Part shown: positions 8,919-17,305 of the stretch, piece by piece
Numbering within the stretch: the first letter of the stretch is position 1
Layout: the number at the start of each line of letters is the position of its first letter
NCBI GenBank assembly: GCA_016928055.1
Contig: JAFGLM010000014.1
Location: 1-38,351 of the forward strand
Reading direction: 5' to 3'
Source: Gammaproteobacteria bacterium
GTDB lineage: Bacteria > Pseudomonadota > Gammaproteobacteria > HTCC5015
DNA length: 38,351 bases
Notes under the pieces: model-generated
The model's database searches: none
Seen by the model: the letters and a program-made list of their open reading frames with translations, nothing else
Told to the model about the DNA's origin: nothing
Position numbers and translations under genes: made by a program

Positions 8919-9353
8919 TCACTTAGAGCTGGTTTTATTGCTGTCGACCACATCCGGTTTACTTTGATACTCCAACAAACGCTTTTCTTTTTTATTCTGA
9001 TGCACCAGATTGCCGTTAATGGCTGCACCCATTTCCATCTCCAGCAAATTGTAAAAAACACTACCTTCAATCCTCGCGCGATTGGCAAGCTCTACCCGAT
9101 CACTGGCATGCACATCACCAACAACCTGGCCGTTTAATAATACATTGGGTACTCGAACTTCGCCTTCAATAGCACCTTCTTCACTCAGAATCAGTATTGA
9201 GTCGGAATCATCTTCCGCCTTGATATTGCCTTTAACCTTACCATCAATATGCAGGCCACCTCGAAAAGTAATATCACCGGATATTTCAGTATTTTGGCCA
9301 ATGATCGTCTCGACCTTAGCCGTTTTCATTTTGTTCGAATTACCACTCCACAT
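8919..9353 (-). CDS. bactofilin (polymer-forming cytoskeletal protein)
   Basis: This 144-aa protein forms a beta-helical bactofilin core. It has repeated short beta turns: TIIGQNTEISGDITFRGG, LHIDGKVKGNI, GAIEGEVRVPNVLLNGQVVGDV, ARIEGSVFYN and GAAINGNLVH, with short disordered ends. Bactofilins polymerise without nucleotide, often at the membrane, and organise cell-shape or wall-remodelling enzymes. The start is the ATG at 9353, chosen because GGAGGG lies 8 bp upstream; an upstream in-frame start at 9386 would overlap the previous gene. The DUF6776 gene ends only 5 bp upstream, so the two are probably translated together. The nearby M23 peptidase may be functionally linked, as seen with other bactofilins. 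Confidence 0.92.
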   Translation of the reverse strand: MWSGNSNKMKTAKVETIIGQNTEISGDITFRGGLHIDGKVKGNIKAEDDSDSILILSEEGAIEGEVRVPNVLLNGQVVGDVHASDRVELANRARIEGSVFYNLLEMEMGAAINGNLVHQNKKEKRLLEYQSKPDVVDSNKTSSK

Positions 9354-9358
9354 TCTTT

Positions 9359-10096
9359 CTACCCTCCGGTAACAATTGAATTCCACTCATAATTCCGCTC
9401 AATCCGCTTCAGCGAGCGGCTACGCGGATTCACTTTTACTAAAATCGCCTGCGGCTCAAATCCCTCCGGCAAACTTAATTGTCCTTCCAGGCTTTGAAAA
9501 TTCTTGAATTTGAACTTCAACTCACCTTTTTTATCGGCAAGTACGGTTTTACTGTCCAGTAAGACGGCCTCACCTTCTTGAGTGCCGTTAATCTGCATCT
9601 CGACAACACCGTCCGCAAAAAGATTGCGATTACGTCGTTGAGTTAAAACAACCTTATAGCCATAGATATTGTCTTTAGCGTCTTTTACAAGTTGCACACC
9701 CAATATTTGCAGTCCCGGTTCCAGTTCGGACGGCGACAACAGGCTGCGATAGAACACCAGCTCTTCTTTTAACTCCAATGTTTCCTGGTTCAGTTGATCG
9801 AGACGCTGGTTAACCTGTTTGGTCGCGGTCGCGTCAATTGCATTATTGCTTTGCAACTGAGCATTTTCTTCCGTTAACTCTTCGATGCGGGTTTTTAGTG
9901 CCCCTAACTGCTCTGTCATCTCCTGAATTTCATTATGCGAAGCGGTACGCTGATAACCGGCCTGAAGAATACCCAACTCAAAACAGCCCCAACCGATAAC
10001 AATAGCGACGAGAATTATCGTTACACGCAGCGCCCATACTTTCCATGGGTCATGCGGTGTTACTAAATATCGCCCGGTGCTGGATTGTCTAACCAC
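9359..10096 (-). CDS. DUF6776-like membrane-anchored coiled-coil protein
   Basis: This 245-aa protein of unknown function has one N-terminal membrane helix (about residues 22-45) and a short cytoplasmic head. A predicted coiled coil follows (about 55-120, rich in Glu, Gln and Leu heptads, including KTRIEELTEENAQLQS). The C-terminal domain (about 125-240) looks beta-rich, with LGVQLVKDAKDNIYGYKVVL. I recognise it as resembling the DUF6776 proteins found beside argC and bactofilin in gammaproteobacteria; no activity is known to me. The start is GTG at 10096 with AAGG about 7 bp upstream. It begins 19 bp after argC and ends 5 bp before the bactofilin start, so a membrane-anchor or partner role for bactofilin is a reasonable guess. 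Confidence 0.75.
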   Translation of the reverse strand: MVRQSSTGRYLVTPHDPWKVWALRVTIILVAIVIGWGCFELGILQAGYQRTASHNEIQEMTEQLGALKTRIEELTEENAQLQSNNAIDATATKQVNQRLDQLNQETLELKEELVFYRSLLSPSELEPGLQILGVQLVKDAKDNIYGYKVVLTQRRNRNLFADGVVEMQINGTQEGEAVLLDSKTVLADKKGELKFKFKNFQSLEGQLSLPEGFEPQAILVKVNPRSRSLKRIERNYEWNSIVTGG

Positions 10097-10115
10097 GTCA
10101 CTACCTTACATTAGA

Positions 10116-11147
10116 TTACGGCCACAGCGCAGCCTGCATTAATCCCAGAGTTTCATCAAGCCCAAACATAATATTCATATTCTGTATCGCCTGACCTGCT
10201 GCGCCTTTGACCAGATTATCTTCAACCACCAGTATAATTGCTGTGCTGCCGTCGTCAGATTTGTGTACAGCGATACGACAGGTATTGCTGCCACGCACAC
10301 TGGCTGTTTCCGGGTGTGACCCCGGCGGCAATACATCAACAAACAACTCATCTGCAAACGTATCCACGTATAGCCGCTGCAGATCCACTTCAGTATCTGT
10401 CAGTTGCGCATACAGGGTAGCGTGAATCCCGCGCACCATTGGCACGACATGCGGCACAAATACGAGTTTTTCAACGACGCCCGAAATATAGCGTAAAGTT
10501 TGCTCGATTTCCGGACGATGCCGATGGGTGCCCACTGCATAAGCGCGAAAATTCTCTGCGACTTCCGAGAACAAATTAGCGGGTTTTGTTTGGCGCCCGG
10601 CACCACTGATACCGGATTTGGCGTCAGCGATCAAACTGCCAGGTACAACGATCCCCGCTTTCAGTAAAGGCAAGAAACCCAAGCTGACTGCAGTAGGATA
10701 ACAACCTGGATTGGCAATCAATCGCGCATCGCGAATTTTCTCACGATTGATTTCCGGCAAACCATAAACCGCCTCTGGTAAAAACTCCGGGCAGGTATGC
10801 TCACAATCATAAAATTGCTGCCACTGCTCAATATTCTGCAACCGAAAGTCGGCCGCCAGATCGATTACCCTGGCACCGGCATTGAGTAGCTGAGGAGCCA
10901 TTTGCATCGCAGTGCAATTGGGTGTGGCGAAAAATACCACATCGCACTGCCCTAATTCGGTCGAATCGGGCTCGCAAAAGGTCATATCGATAAGCTGACG
11001 TAGGTGTGGATACTCATCAGCCACCTGTTTCCCCGCGCTGGCCCGGGAGGTTATTTTCTGGAGCTTCACTTGAGGATGCGAAACCAACAAGCGCAATAAC
11101 TCTGCACCTGTATAGCCTGTGCCACCCACTACACCTACTGAAATCAT
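10116..11147 (-). CDS. argC: N-acetyl-gamma-glutamyl-phosphate reductase
   Basis: This 343-aa enzyme catalyses the NADPH-dependent reduction of N-acetylglutamyl-5-phosphate to the semialdehyde, the third step of arginine biosynthesis. The N-terminal Rossmann motif [15 protein letters not shown] and the active-site cysteine in ANPGCYPTA are clear, as are the motifs KSGISGAGR and HRHRPEIEQ. Length matches the standard (type 1) enzyme of about 345 aa. It leads the argC, DUF6776, bactofilin, erpA run. The 194-bp divergent region to hemJ has a possible minus-strand -10 TATTAT at 11186-11181, but no ArgR box I can identify with confidence. Confidence 0.96.
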   Translation of the reverse strand: MISVGVVGGTGYTGAELLRLLVSHPQVKLQKITSRASAGKQVADEYPHLRQLIDMTFCEPDSTELGQCDVVFFATPNCTAMQMAPQLLNAGARVIDLAADFRLQNIEQWQQFYDCEHTCPEFLPEAVYGLPEINREKIRDARLIANPGCYPTAVSLGFLPLLKAGIVVPGSLIADAKSGISGAGRQTKPANLFSEVAENFRAYAVGTHRHRPEIEQTLRYISGVVEKLVFVPHVVPMVRGIHATLYAQLTDTEVDLQRLYVDTFADELFVDVLPPGSHPETASVRGSNTCRIAVHKSDDGSTAIILVVEDNLVKGAAGQAIQNMNIMFGLDETLGLMQAALWP

Positions 11148-11341
11148 GATAATTACAACCTGTCGCTAAAAAAGGGCCTAATAATAGAGTTTATGCGTTC
11201 AAATCGAAAGGGTTAGCTGTTTTTCCTTTACAGCGAACGCAACACACCGTAACCGAGAGCTTACTGCTGCTATTATACGGATTGGCCATAATCAATCCTA
11301 ATAACCACGCGAACAGACCTTTCAATACACAGGATGCTTTT

Positions 11342-11767
11342 ATGCTCTGGTTAAAAGCCTTTCATTTGATCTTCATGGTGACCTGGTTTGCAGGACTTTT
11401 TTACCTGCCTCGGTTATTTGTCTATCACGCCATGACAGACGATGAGGTGAGCAAAGAACGGCTTAAGATGATGGAACGCAAGTTATTCAGGGGTATTATC
11501 ACCCCGGGTGGTGTGCTGACACTGCTGTTTGGAATCTGGATGTTGTTTGACTACGCATGGGCGGCCTGGGGCAAAATGATGTGGCTGCATATCAAGCTGG
11601 GGCTCATTCTACTGTTAATCGTTTACCACATCTGGTGCGGTAAGTTACTCATCGATTTTCGTAAAAACAAAAACCGCCACAGTCACATCTGGTATCGTTG
11701 GTTCAATGAAGTTCCTGCCGTTTTTCTGGTGACGATCATCTTGCTTGCCACCTTGAAGCCGTTCTAA
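11342..11767 (+). CDS. hemJ: protoporphyrinogen IX oxidase HemJ (CopD-like membrane protein)
   Basis: This 141-aa integral membrane protein would oxidise protoporphyrinogen IX to protoporphyrin IX, the penultimate step of heme synthesis. It has four membrane helices (about residues 3-20, 55-74, 80-100, 120-140). The motifs LKAFHLIFMVTWFAGLFYLPRLFVYH and KLGLILLLIVYH contain the conserved heme-associated His and Lys positions. The start is ATG at 11342, with AGGA about 8 bp upstream; a longer in-frame TTG start at 11282 would add 20 polar residues unlike the family. It precedes an apparently iron-regulated cluster by 144 bp but seems to be a separate transcription unit. Confidence 0.9.
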   Translation: MLWLKAFHLIFMVTWFAGLFYLPRLFVYHAMTDDEVSKERLKMMERKLFRGIITPGGVLTLLFGIWMLFDYAWAAWGKMMWLHIKLGLILLLIVYHIWCGKLLIDFRKNKNRHSHIWYRWFNEVPAVFLVTIILLATLKPF

Positions 11768-11845
11768 CGCTTATATATCCTGCGAAATCCTTTAGCGGCT
11801 CAACCTGACCGGGCAGAGCTATTGCATTGCTTGGTTGTTGTAAAT

Positions 11846-11864
11846 GATAATGATTCTCATTAAA
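11846..11864. promoter_or_regulatory. Fur box (iron-responsive operator)
   Basis: GATAATGATTCTCATTAAA matches the 19-bp Fur consensus GATAATGATAATCATTATC at 15 of 19 positions and forms the typical AATGA...TCATT inverted repeat. It lies 47 bp before the TTG start of the porin-like gene. Fur with ferrous iron would repress the porin, FMN-binding and PepSY genes, giving expression under iron limitation. I saw no other Fur box by eye in the window. Confidence 0.8.
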
Positions 11865-11911
11865 ATCACCTCCTCAAATCAACCGTCCGAAATCTTTTGA
11901 GGAGACAAACT

Positions 11912-13063
11912 TTGAGAGGTCTATTGCGCATACTGGGTATACCCGGCACAGCCATAATGTTATTCACAATGCAACCCGTGGTTGCTGCGGACGAACCTCT
12001 GCAACAACGTATCAAGGCGCTGGAAATCCAGCTGGAAGCGCTGACCGATGCGCTGGAAACTCGGGACGGAAATGATTACAGCACCAATAGAGTATCAATA
12101 GGCGGTTACGGCGAACTGCATTACAACAATCTCGACGCGGAGGATTCTGGCAGGGACGTTGATGAAATCGACTTTCATCGCTTTGTTCTCTATTTCGGTT
12201 ATGACTTTACTGACGATATACACTTTGTTTCGGAATTCGAACTGGAACATGCGCTATCAGGTGATGGAGCAGAGGGCGAAGTGGAACTAGAACAAGCGTA
12301 CATGGAATTTAATCATAATGATCGCGCAATAACACAAACCGGGCTGTTTTTGTTACCGATCGGCATTCTGAATGATACGCACGAACCTCCGACTTTTTAC
12401 GGTGTTGAACGAAACGATGTTGAGAGCATCATTATTCCGTCCACCTGGTGGGAAGCAGGTGTCCAGCACAAACAACGTTTTGGTCAAGGCTGGCAATGGA
12501 ATATCGCTGTGCATTCCGGGCTGGGCATGCCGACTGACAGTTTTCGCGTTCGAAGCGGTCGTCAAAAAGTCTCTAACGCTGAAGCAAATAATCTCGCTGC
12601 GACTACCCGGCTGAAATTTACAGGAATATCAGGTTTAGAACTTGCCGCCAGTGTGCAATTGCAAACCGATCCCAGCCAGCAAAGCGGCGATGGACTGGAT
12701 GACGGCACACTAATTGAGGCGCACGCAATTTATAGTTCCGGCCCGTTTTCCATTCGTGCTTTATACGCGAGTTGGGATTTCAGCGGCGATGCGGTTGTCG
12801 CCGCCGATGCTGACTCTCAAAGCGGATGGTATATCGAACCCAGCTACAAGCTGAATAACAGCGTTGGTATCTACGCGCGCACATCCAGTATTGAATCCGC
12901 TCGCGCTCAGGACAACTTCGATCAAACTGAAATCGGTTTGAACTGGTGGCCGCATCCACAAGTTGTTTTTAAGGTTGACTGGCGAGACCGGGAACACACG
13001 TTAAGCGCAGAATCAGGTCGCGATTTTCAGGGGTTTGATCTCGGTATGGGTTATCAGTTTTGA
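11912..13063 (+). CDS. outer-membrane porin-like protein (OprO/OprP-like), Fur-regulated
   Basis: This predicted 16-18-strand beta-barrel protein (about 383 aa) has a signal peptide ending near VVAADEP and a short periplasmic coiled coil (about residues 28-48, LQQRIKALEIQLEALTDAL). The barrel opens with VSIGGYGELHYNN and ends in the outer-membrane C-terminal signature GMGYQF. This layout matches coiled-coil porins of the phosphate-selective OprO/OprP type, but the substrate cannot be read. The start is TTG at 11912 because AGGAG lies 7 bp upstream and the signal peptide then begins correctly; an in-frame TTG at 11897 overlaps that site. A Fur box lies directly upstream and an FMN-binding protein follows within 25 bp, so it probably admits a substrate needed under iron starvation. 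Confidence 0.8.
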   Translation: MRGLLRILGIPGTAIMLFTMQPVVAADEPLQQRIKALEIQLEALTDALETRDGNDYSTNRVSIGGYGELHYNNLDAEDSGRDVDEIDFHRFVLYFGYDFTDDIHFVSEFELEHALSGDGAEGEVELEQAYMEFNHNDRAITQTGLFLLPIGILNDTHEPPTFYGVERNDVESIIIPSTWWEAGVQHKQRFGQGWQWNIAVHSGLGMPTDSFRVRSGRQKVSNAEANNLAATTRLKFTGISGLELAASVQLQTDPSQQSGDGLDDGTLIEAHAIYSSGPFSIRALYASWDFSGDAVVAADADSQSGWYIEPSYKLNNSVGIYARTSSIESARAQDNFDQTEIGLNWWPHPQVVFKVDWRDREHTLSAESGRDFQGFDLGMGYQF

Positions 13064-13088
13064 TGCGCATAACAATTCCAAGCTTAGT

Positions 13089-13661
13089 ATGAGATTTGGG
13101 AGATACGGCGTTTGCCGCCGACTGGTTCAGCCGGCGGCTCTATACTACACGCTGTGTTTTTTATGCGGCTGGCTTTTGCTCTCCGGAGCTTATGCAACAA
13201 CAGTGTATCAAAGCCCGGAGGATTTCATTCGCTCAAGCTTTGATCAGGAACCGGAAACCAAGACTCTTTGGGTAGCAGATGAATTAGCCGAACAAATCAA
13301 AAGAGTGCTCGGACACGATTACCATAAACTTCGTCTGCGTTACTGGACCCAACAACAGCGCAGCGCCTGGATACTGGAAGAAATCGGCAAAGAACTCTAT
13401 ATAACCGCCGGTTTCGTCGTTGAGAACGATAGCATTCAAAATACAAGTATTTTGATTTTTCGCGAAAGCCGTGGCTGGGAAATCCAATACGAATTTTTTA
13501 CCGAACAATTTAAGGGCTTACTGTTGACCGAGAAATATGAACTCAATAAGAATATCGACAACATTACCGGTGCCACTTTGTCGGTAAATGCAGTTAAACG
13601 ACTGGCAAAAACTGCGCTGTTTCTGCACCGCTGGGTCAACAAAAATAATGCTACGCCCTAG
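13089..13661 (+). CDS. periplasmic FMN-binding domain protein (covalent flavin site)
   Basis: This exported protein of 190 aa has a signal sequence in about residues 1-37 (LYYTLCFLCGWLLLSGAYA). The C-terminal FMN-binding domain holds Asp157, then TGAT at 160-163, then Leu-Ser. This fits the flavinylation motif D-x-x-(S/T)-G-A-(S/T)-x-(S/T), in which ApbE transfers FMN to the last Thr (Thr163). The same motif occurs in RnfG. The start chosen is ATG at 13089, since upstream codons overlap the porin gene and lack a signal peptide. The ribosome binding site is weak. The PepSY gene overlaps its end by 14 bp, so the two are probably co-translated partners. It likely passes electrons in the periplasm; the acceptor is unknown. 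Confidence 0.83.
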   Translation: MRFGRYGVCRRLVQPAALYYTLCFLCGWLLLSGAYATTVYQSPEDFIRSSFDQEPETKTLWVADELAEQIKRVLGHDYHKLRLRYWTQQQRSAWILEEIGKELYITAGFVVENDSIQNTSILIFRESRGWEIQYEFFTEQFKGLLLTEKYELNKNIDNITGATLSVNAVKRLAKTALFLHRWVNKNNATP

Positions 13662-14403
13662 ACGAATCAAGCTCCGTTCAGTCTATACATGGCATCGCTA
13701 CGTTGGAATAACCTGCGCCATTCTGGTCTTAATACTGTCAGTAACAGGTCTGTTACTGCAACACTCAGATGCGCTGGATCTGCCAGATCAATTTCCACAA
13801 AGCGATTTAATACAATCCTGGTATGGCATCAGTACCGACAACGTAGTGTCATTCAATACAGCAAACCATTGGATATCCCAATCCGGTTCATCGCTGTTCA
13901 TCGACGCTAACCCGGTAAAAGGCAAATATGACTATCTTTATGGTGTGATTGAAACGGATTTCGGTTTCGCGGTGGCACATGGACTCGAGCTGACCTTGTT
14001 GACCGAAGACGGTGATTTAATTGAGTCGTTATCAGCAGGTAACGGTTTACCGGAAGCTGTCCGTGCCCTGGCAATTGTCGATGACGAGATCGTGGTAAGA
14101 GGTTTATATCGCAATTGGAAAACGGACGAATCCTTTCTCAGCTGGCAGGTTTTTAGCGATCAACCTGACTGGATAAAAGCAACCATCGCACCCGATCACA
14201 TACGACGATTCGCACAAGATCACAATATGAAGCACCAAATCAGTTGGGAACGGTTGTTACTGGATCTGCACAGCGGCCGTCTGTTCGGTCGTTACGCAGT
14301 CTGGATCATGGACGCTGCCGCCATCGGCTTGTTGTTTTTATCCTGTTCCGGCTGCTGGCTATGGATTCAGAGCCGTCGAAAATACAAACAGCATCGCAAA
14401 TAA
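13648..14403 (+). CDS. PepSY-associated two-helix membrane protein
   Basis: This 251-aa protein has a membrane helix at about residues 19-38 (GITCAILVLILSVTGLLL), a large periplasmic domain and a second helix at about 217-239. The segments YTWHRYVG (His16), LLLQHSDA (His39) and LDLHSGRLFGRY (His208) are typical of PepSY-TM proteins, and the histidines near the membrane could bind heme. Larger PepSY-TM relatives act as ferrisiderophore reductases in the inner membrane. The ATG at 13648 lies inside the end of the FMN-binding gene (14-bp overlap). Together with the Fur box and covalent-flavin partner, this suggests electron transfer from the membrane to periplasmic FMN, but that is inference. 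Confidence 0.78.
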   Translation: MLRPRRIKLRSVYTWHRYVGITCAILVLILSVTGLLLQHSDALDLPDQFPQSDLIQSWYGISTDNVVSFNTANHWISQSGSSLFIDANPVKGKYDYLYGVIETDFGFAVAHGLELTLLTEDGDLIESLSAGNGLPEAVRALAIVDDEIVVRGLYRNWKTDESFLSWQVFSDQPDWIKATIAPDHIRRFAQDHNMKHQISWERLLLDLHSGRLFGRYAVWIMDAAAIGLLFLSCSGCWLWIQSRRKYKQHRK

Positions 14404-14424
14404 TCTATAACGAAGTATTATAGA
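14404..14424. terminator. possible weak hairpin between convergent genes
   Basis: TCTATAA (14404-14410) and TTATAGA (14418-14424) form a perfect 7-bp inverted repeat with a 7-nt loop. It lies right after the PepSY stop and facing the end of ptsP. It is A/T-rich with no T tract, so it is at best a weak terminator. Confidence 0.3.
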
Positions 14425-14439
14425 CAATTGCAGCAGCTC

Positions 14440-16719
14440 CTAGCGGCCGGCACGGATAAGGCCACCCAGCCCCGCAGCCTCCATCTCTTGCGTCAGCATC
14501 AGACGCACATCTGAGCCATCCTCCATGGTCAGAGCACGCGACATAATGTCGATCGCTTTCTCACGGGTAAAACCGCGGATCACTCGCTTCACTGCAAGAA
14601 TACTACCGGCGCTCATACTGAGGCTTTCCATGCCCATACCCAATAGTATTAACGCCCCCATAGGATTACCCGCCAGTTCCCCACAAAGACTAACGGGCTT
14701 GTTATGAATATGTGCGCCTTGAATGATGGCAAGAATGGCACTCAGCACTGACGGTTGGAAAGTGTCGTAGAGTTTACCAACACGTTCATTATTGCGATCA
14801 ACCGCCAACAGATACTGTGTTAAATCATTACTGCCTATCGATAGAAAATCCACATGTCGTGCAAAAGGTCCAATCAAATAGACAGCTGCCGGAACTTCGA
14901 TCATTAAACCGATAGGGGGTAAACTGACTTCGCAATCCTCCTCCAGTAACTCGCTGTGCGCGCGTTGTATTAGTGACATGGCCTGGCGCAGTTCTGACAT
15001 GCCACTAACCATCGGCAACAGTATCTGTAAATTACCCAATCCCCGGTTTGCTTTAAGCATGGCGCGAACCTGGGTAATAAAAATATCCGGATGATCAAGT
15101 GAGATGCGGATGCCACGCCAACCCAGAAACGGGTTTTCCTCATAGACCGGCAAATAAGAAAGCATCTTGTCGCCGCCAACATCAAGCGTACGAATCACTA
15201 CCGGTCGCGGCGCGAAGGCCTCTAGAGCTTCCCGATATATTTTTTCCTGTTCTTCTTCGCCTGGAAATTGGGTACGTATTTGAAAAGGCACCTCAGTACG
15301 AAACAAACCAATGCCATCCGCTTGCTTACTCAGCGCCGGATTAATGTCCGTCTGCAAACCGGTATTGGCAAATAAAGAAATAGTAAACCCGTCTTGCGTT
15401 TGCGCCGGCAGATCAATCAATTCCAGCAGCTCACGCGTCATTTGTTGTTCTTCGTCGATCAGACGAGTCAATTCAGCACGCAACGCCTCATGCGGATGAA
15501 CGTATACTCGTCCGCCATAACCATCGATAAAGACTTCCTGTTCATCAATGAGACCAACTGGCAGGTCACTCGCGCCCATAACGGCGGGTATCTGCATGGC
15601 ACGCGCCAGTATGGCGACATGCGAAGAACCAGAACCACGCACCGACACAACCCCCTTAAGTTTTCCAGTCGGTACCGCGGCAAGCTGGACCGCGGATATT
15701 TCCTCGCCAACCAGTATCGTCTGTTCCGGATACTGCCGTACCGGTAAACCATCTTCCTTGAATTGCAGCTTGGCAATAACGCGGCGACCTAAATCACGAA
15801 TATCATCTGCGCGATCACGCAGATACATATCGTCCATTTCTTCAAATATACGAGCATGTTCCTTAACCGTGTCTCGGAAGGCACCCGACGCCCAATTACC
15901 TTCCTTGATGCGGCGTTCGGTGTCATCGATTAAGGAACCGCCTTCCAGCATCATGGCAAAAGCGTCAAACAGGGCACGTTCCTCTGCCGGCAGCACATCC
16001 TGCATGGAACGATTTAAGGTGGTCATATCATCGACAACGGCATATACCGCCTGACGGAAGCTTTCCAACTCGCCTTCCAAATCGGTGACCGGCCGGTCAG
16101 GCACCGCTTCCAGGTCCGTTGCCGAATAAACCACGACGGCCTTACCCATGGCGACACCCGTCGAGCCGGGCAAACCCTCGATGTAGTCTCGTGAGGGCCG
16201 CTCACCACGCATCAATTTGGTAATGTCCTCACTAGCGCCGGCCTGCGTAATCGCACCTGCCAGTTGGGCCGCAAGGGTAATCAGGAATGCAACATGGTCG
16301 TCGTTAAAACGGCGCTGTTCCCGTTGCTGAACAACCAGCACGCCGAGTAACTTGCCATAGTTGATGATAGGAACGCCAAGGAATGATTTGAGCTCTTCCT
16401 CACCGATCTCAGCAAAGAATTTAAAGCGGGGATGCTGTGCAGCATTATCCAGATTAATCGGTTCCGCACGTTGCGCAACCAAACCGGTCAGACCTTCATC
16501 AAAATGCATGCGAATATGTCCAACGGCTTCTTCACGCAAGCCCTTGGTTGCCAGCAAGACCAACTCGTCCTGTTGCGGGATACTCTTATCAACCAGATAT
16601 ACCGAACAGACAGTGACATCCAGCGCCTCGCAGACACTGCCAACCAGCATCTTCAGCGCAGTATCCAGACTGTCTGCGCTGCTGACTTCCTGCACTATTC
16701 GGCGTAAAAAATCCAGCAT
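14440..16719 (-). CDS. ptsP: phosphoenolpyruvate-protein phosphotransferase PtsP (EI-Ntr)
   Basis: This 759-aa enzyme is Enzyme I of the nitrogen PTS, transferring phosphate from PEP to NPr. A GAF sensor domain covers about residues 5-165. The N-terminal EI region follows from about 180, and the phosphorylated His367 is in GSGSSHVAILARAMQ. The C-terminal TIM-barrel PEP-binding domain (about 430-730) shows IGLFRTEVPF, NPFLGWRGIRISL, GIMIEVPA-like (GLMIEVPAAV), SIGSNDLTQYLLAVDRNN and the active-site CGELAGN. The domain order and length match PtsP rather than sugar PTS EI, which lacks GAF. It begins 26 bp after rppH, an operon conserved across gammaproteobacteria. NPr and EIIA-Ntr are not in the window. 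Confidence 0.96.
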   Translation of the reverse strand: MLDFLRRIVQEVSSADSLDTALKMLVGSVCEALDVTVCSVYLVDKSIPQQDELVLLATKGLREEAVGHIRMHFDEGLTGLVAQRAEPINLDNAAQHPRFKFFAEIGEEELKSFLGVPIINYGKLLGVLVVQQREQRRFNDDHVAFLITLAAQLAGAITQAGASEDITKLMRGERPSRDYIEGLPGSTGVAMGKAVVVYSATDLEAVPDRPVTDLEGELESFRQAVYAVVDDMTTLNRSMQDVLPAEERALFDAFAMMLEGGSLIDDTERRIKEGNWASGAFRDTVKEHARIFEEMDDMYLRDRADDIRDLGRRVIAKLQFKEDGLPVRQYPEQTILVGEEISAVQLAAVPTGKLKGVVSVRGSGSSHVAILARAMQIPAVMGASDLPVGLIDEQEVFIDGYGGRVYVHPHEALRAELTRLIDEEQQMTRELLELIDLPAQTQDGFTISLFANTGLQTDINPALSKQADGIGLFRTEVPFQIRTQFPGEEEQEKIYREALEAFAPRPVVIRTLDVGGDKMLSYLPVYEENPFLGWRGIRISLDHPDIFITQVRAMLKANRGLGNLQILLPMVSGMSELRQAMSLIQRAHSELLEEDCEVSLPPIGLMIEVPAAVYLIGPFARHVDFLSIGSNDLTQYLLAVDRNNERVGKLYDTFQPSVLSAILAIIQGAHIHNKPVSLCGELAGNPMGALILLGMGMESLSMSAGSILAVKRVIRGFTREKAIDIMSRALTMEDGSDVRLMLTQEMEAAGLGGLIRAGR

Positions 16720-16745
16720 ATAAGGTTCTTAAATTCCGTGTTTGA

Positions 16746-17240
16746 CTAGCCGGCTTCCGCAGCCAGACTACGTGACCACAGGGGCTCGAGCTCCGTGAGC
16801 GCCTTTAAATAGACTGCGCGCTTAAACGGAATCACATGATCGACAGGATACCAGTAATCCACCCAACACCATTGATCAAATTCCGGTTGTGAACTTTCGC
16901 CAGCATTTAGATTAACCCCACCATCAATCAGTTTTAGCAGATACCACCTCTGCATCTGGCCAATACAAACCTCGTTCTGTCTTTTCCGCGTGTATTGCTT
17001 TGGGATACGGTAGCTCAGCCAATTTCGGCTATGCCCCAGCAGTTCTGTCTGAGAAGCTTTTATCCCCGTTTCCTCCAGTAATTCGCGATAAAGAGCCTGC
17101 TCAGGACTCTCATCCACCTCAATCCCACCCTGGGGAAATTGCCAGGCATCCTGACCAAAGCGACGACACCATAACAATTTACCGTTGTGATTCATCACAA
17201 TTATTCCAACGTTTTTTCTATATCCTTTTGAATCAATCAC
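16746..17240 (-). CDS. rppH: RNA pyrophosphohydrolase (Nudix)
   Basis: This 164-aa Nudix hydrolase removes pyrophosphate from the 5' end of mRNA, triggering RNase E decay. The Nudix box is intact: Gly38 to Ile60 with Glu44, Arg52-Glu53 and Glu56-Glu57 in YRELLEETG. The flanks (GYRKNVGIIVMN, FGQDAWQFPQGG, FDQWCWVDYWYPVDHVIPFKR) match E. coli RppH. The start is GTG at 17240, giving the family N-terminus IDSKGYR with GGG six bases upstream. An ATG at 17261 and a longer start at 17303 are in frame but extend beyond the family's usual N-terminus. It is followed by ptsP and is divergent from a HAD phosphatase gene. Confidence 0.95.
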   Translation of the reverse strand: MIDSKGYRKNVGIIVMNHNGKLLWCRRFGQDAWQFPQGGIEVDESPEQALYRELLEETGIKASQTELLGHSRNWLSYRIPKQYTRKRQNEVCIGQMQRWYLLKLIDGGVNLNAGESSQPEFDQWCWVDYWYPVDHVIPFKRAVYLKALTELEPLWSRSLAAEAG

Positions 17241-17305
17241 TTGCGACCCTGTCAAGCCCATATACAATACACGGATTCTTCCACAAGCTATCGCAATGGG
17301 CAAAT

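Noticed and set aside
17000..17305. Longer N-terminus for the HAD phosphatase
   Set aside because: It would be encoded antisense to rppH and gives a sequence unlike HAD proteins; the ATG at 17306 starts the domain properly.
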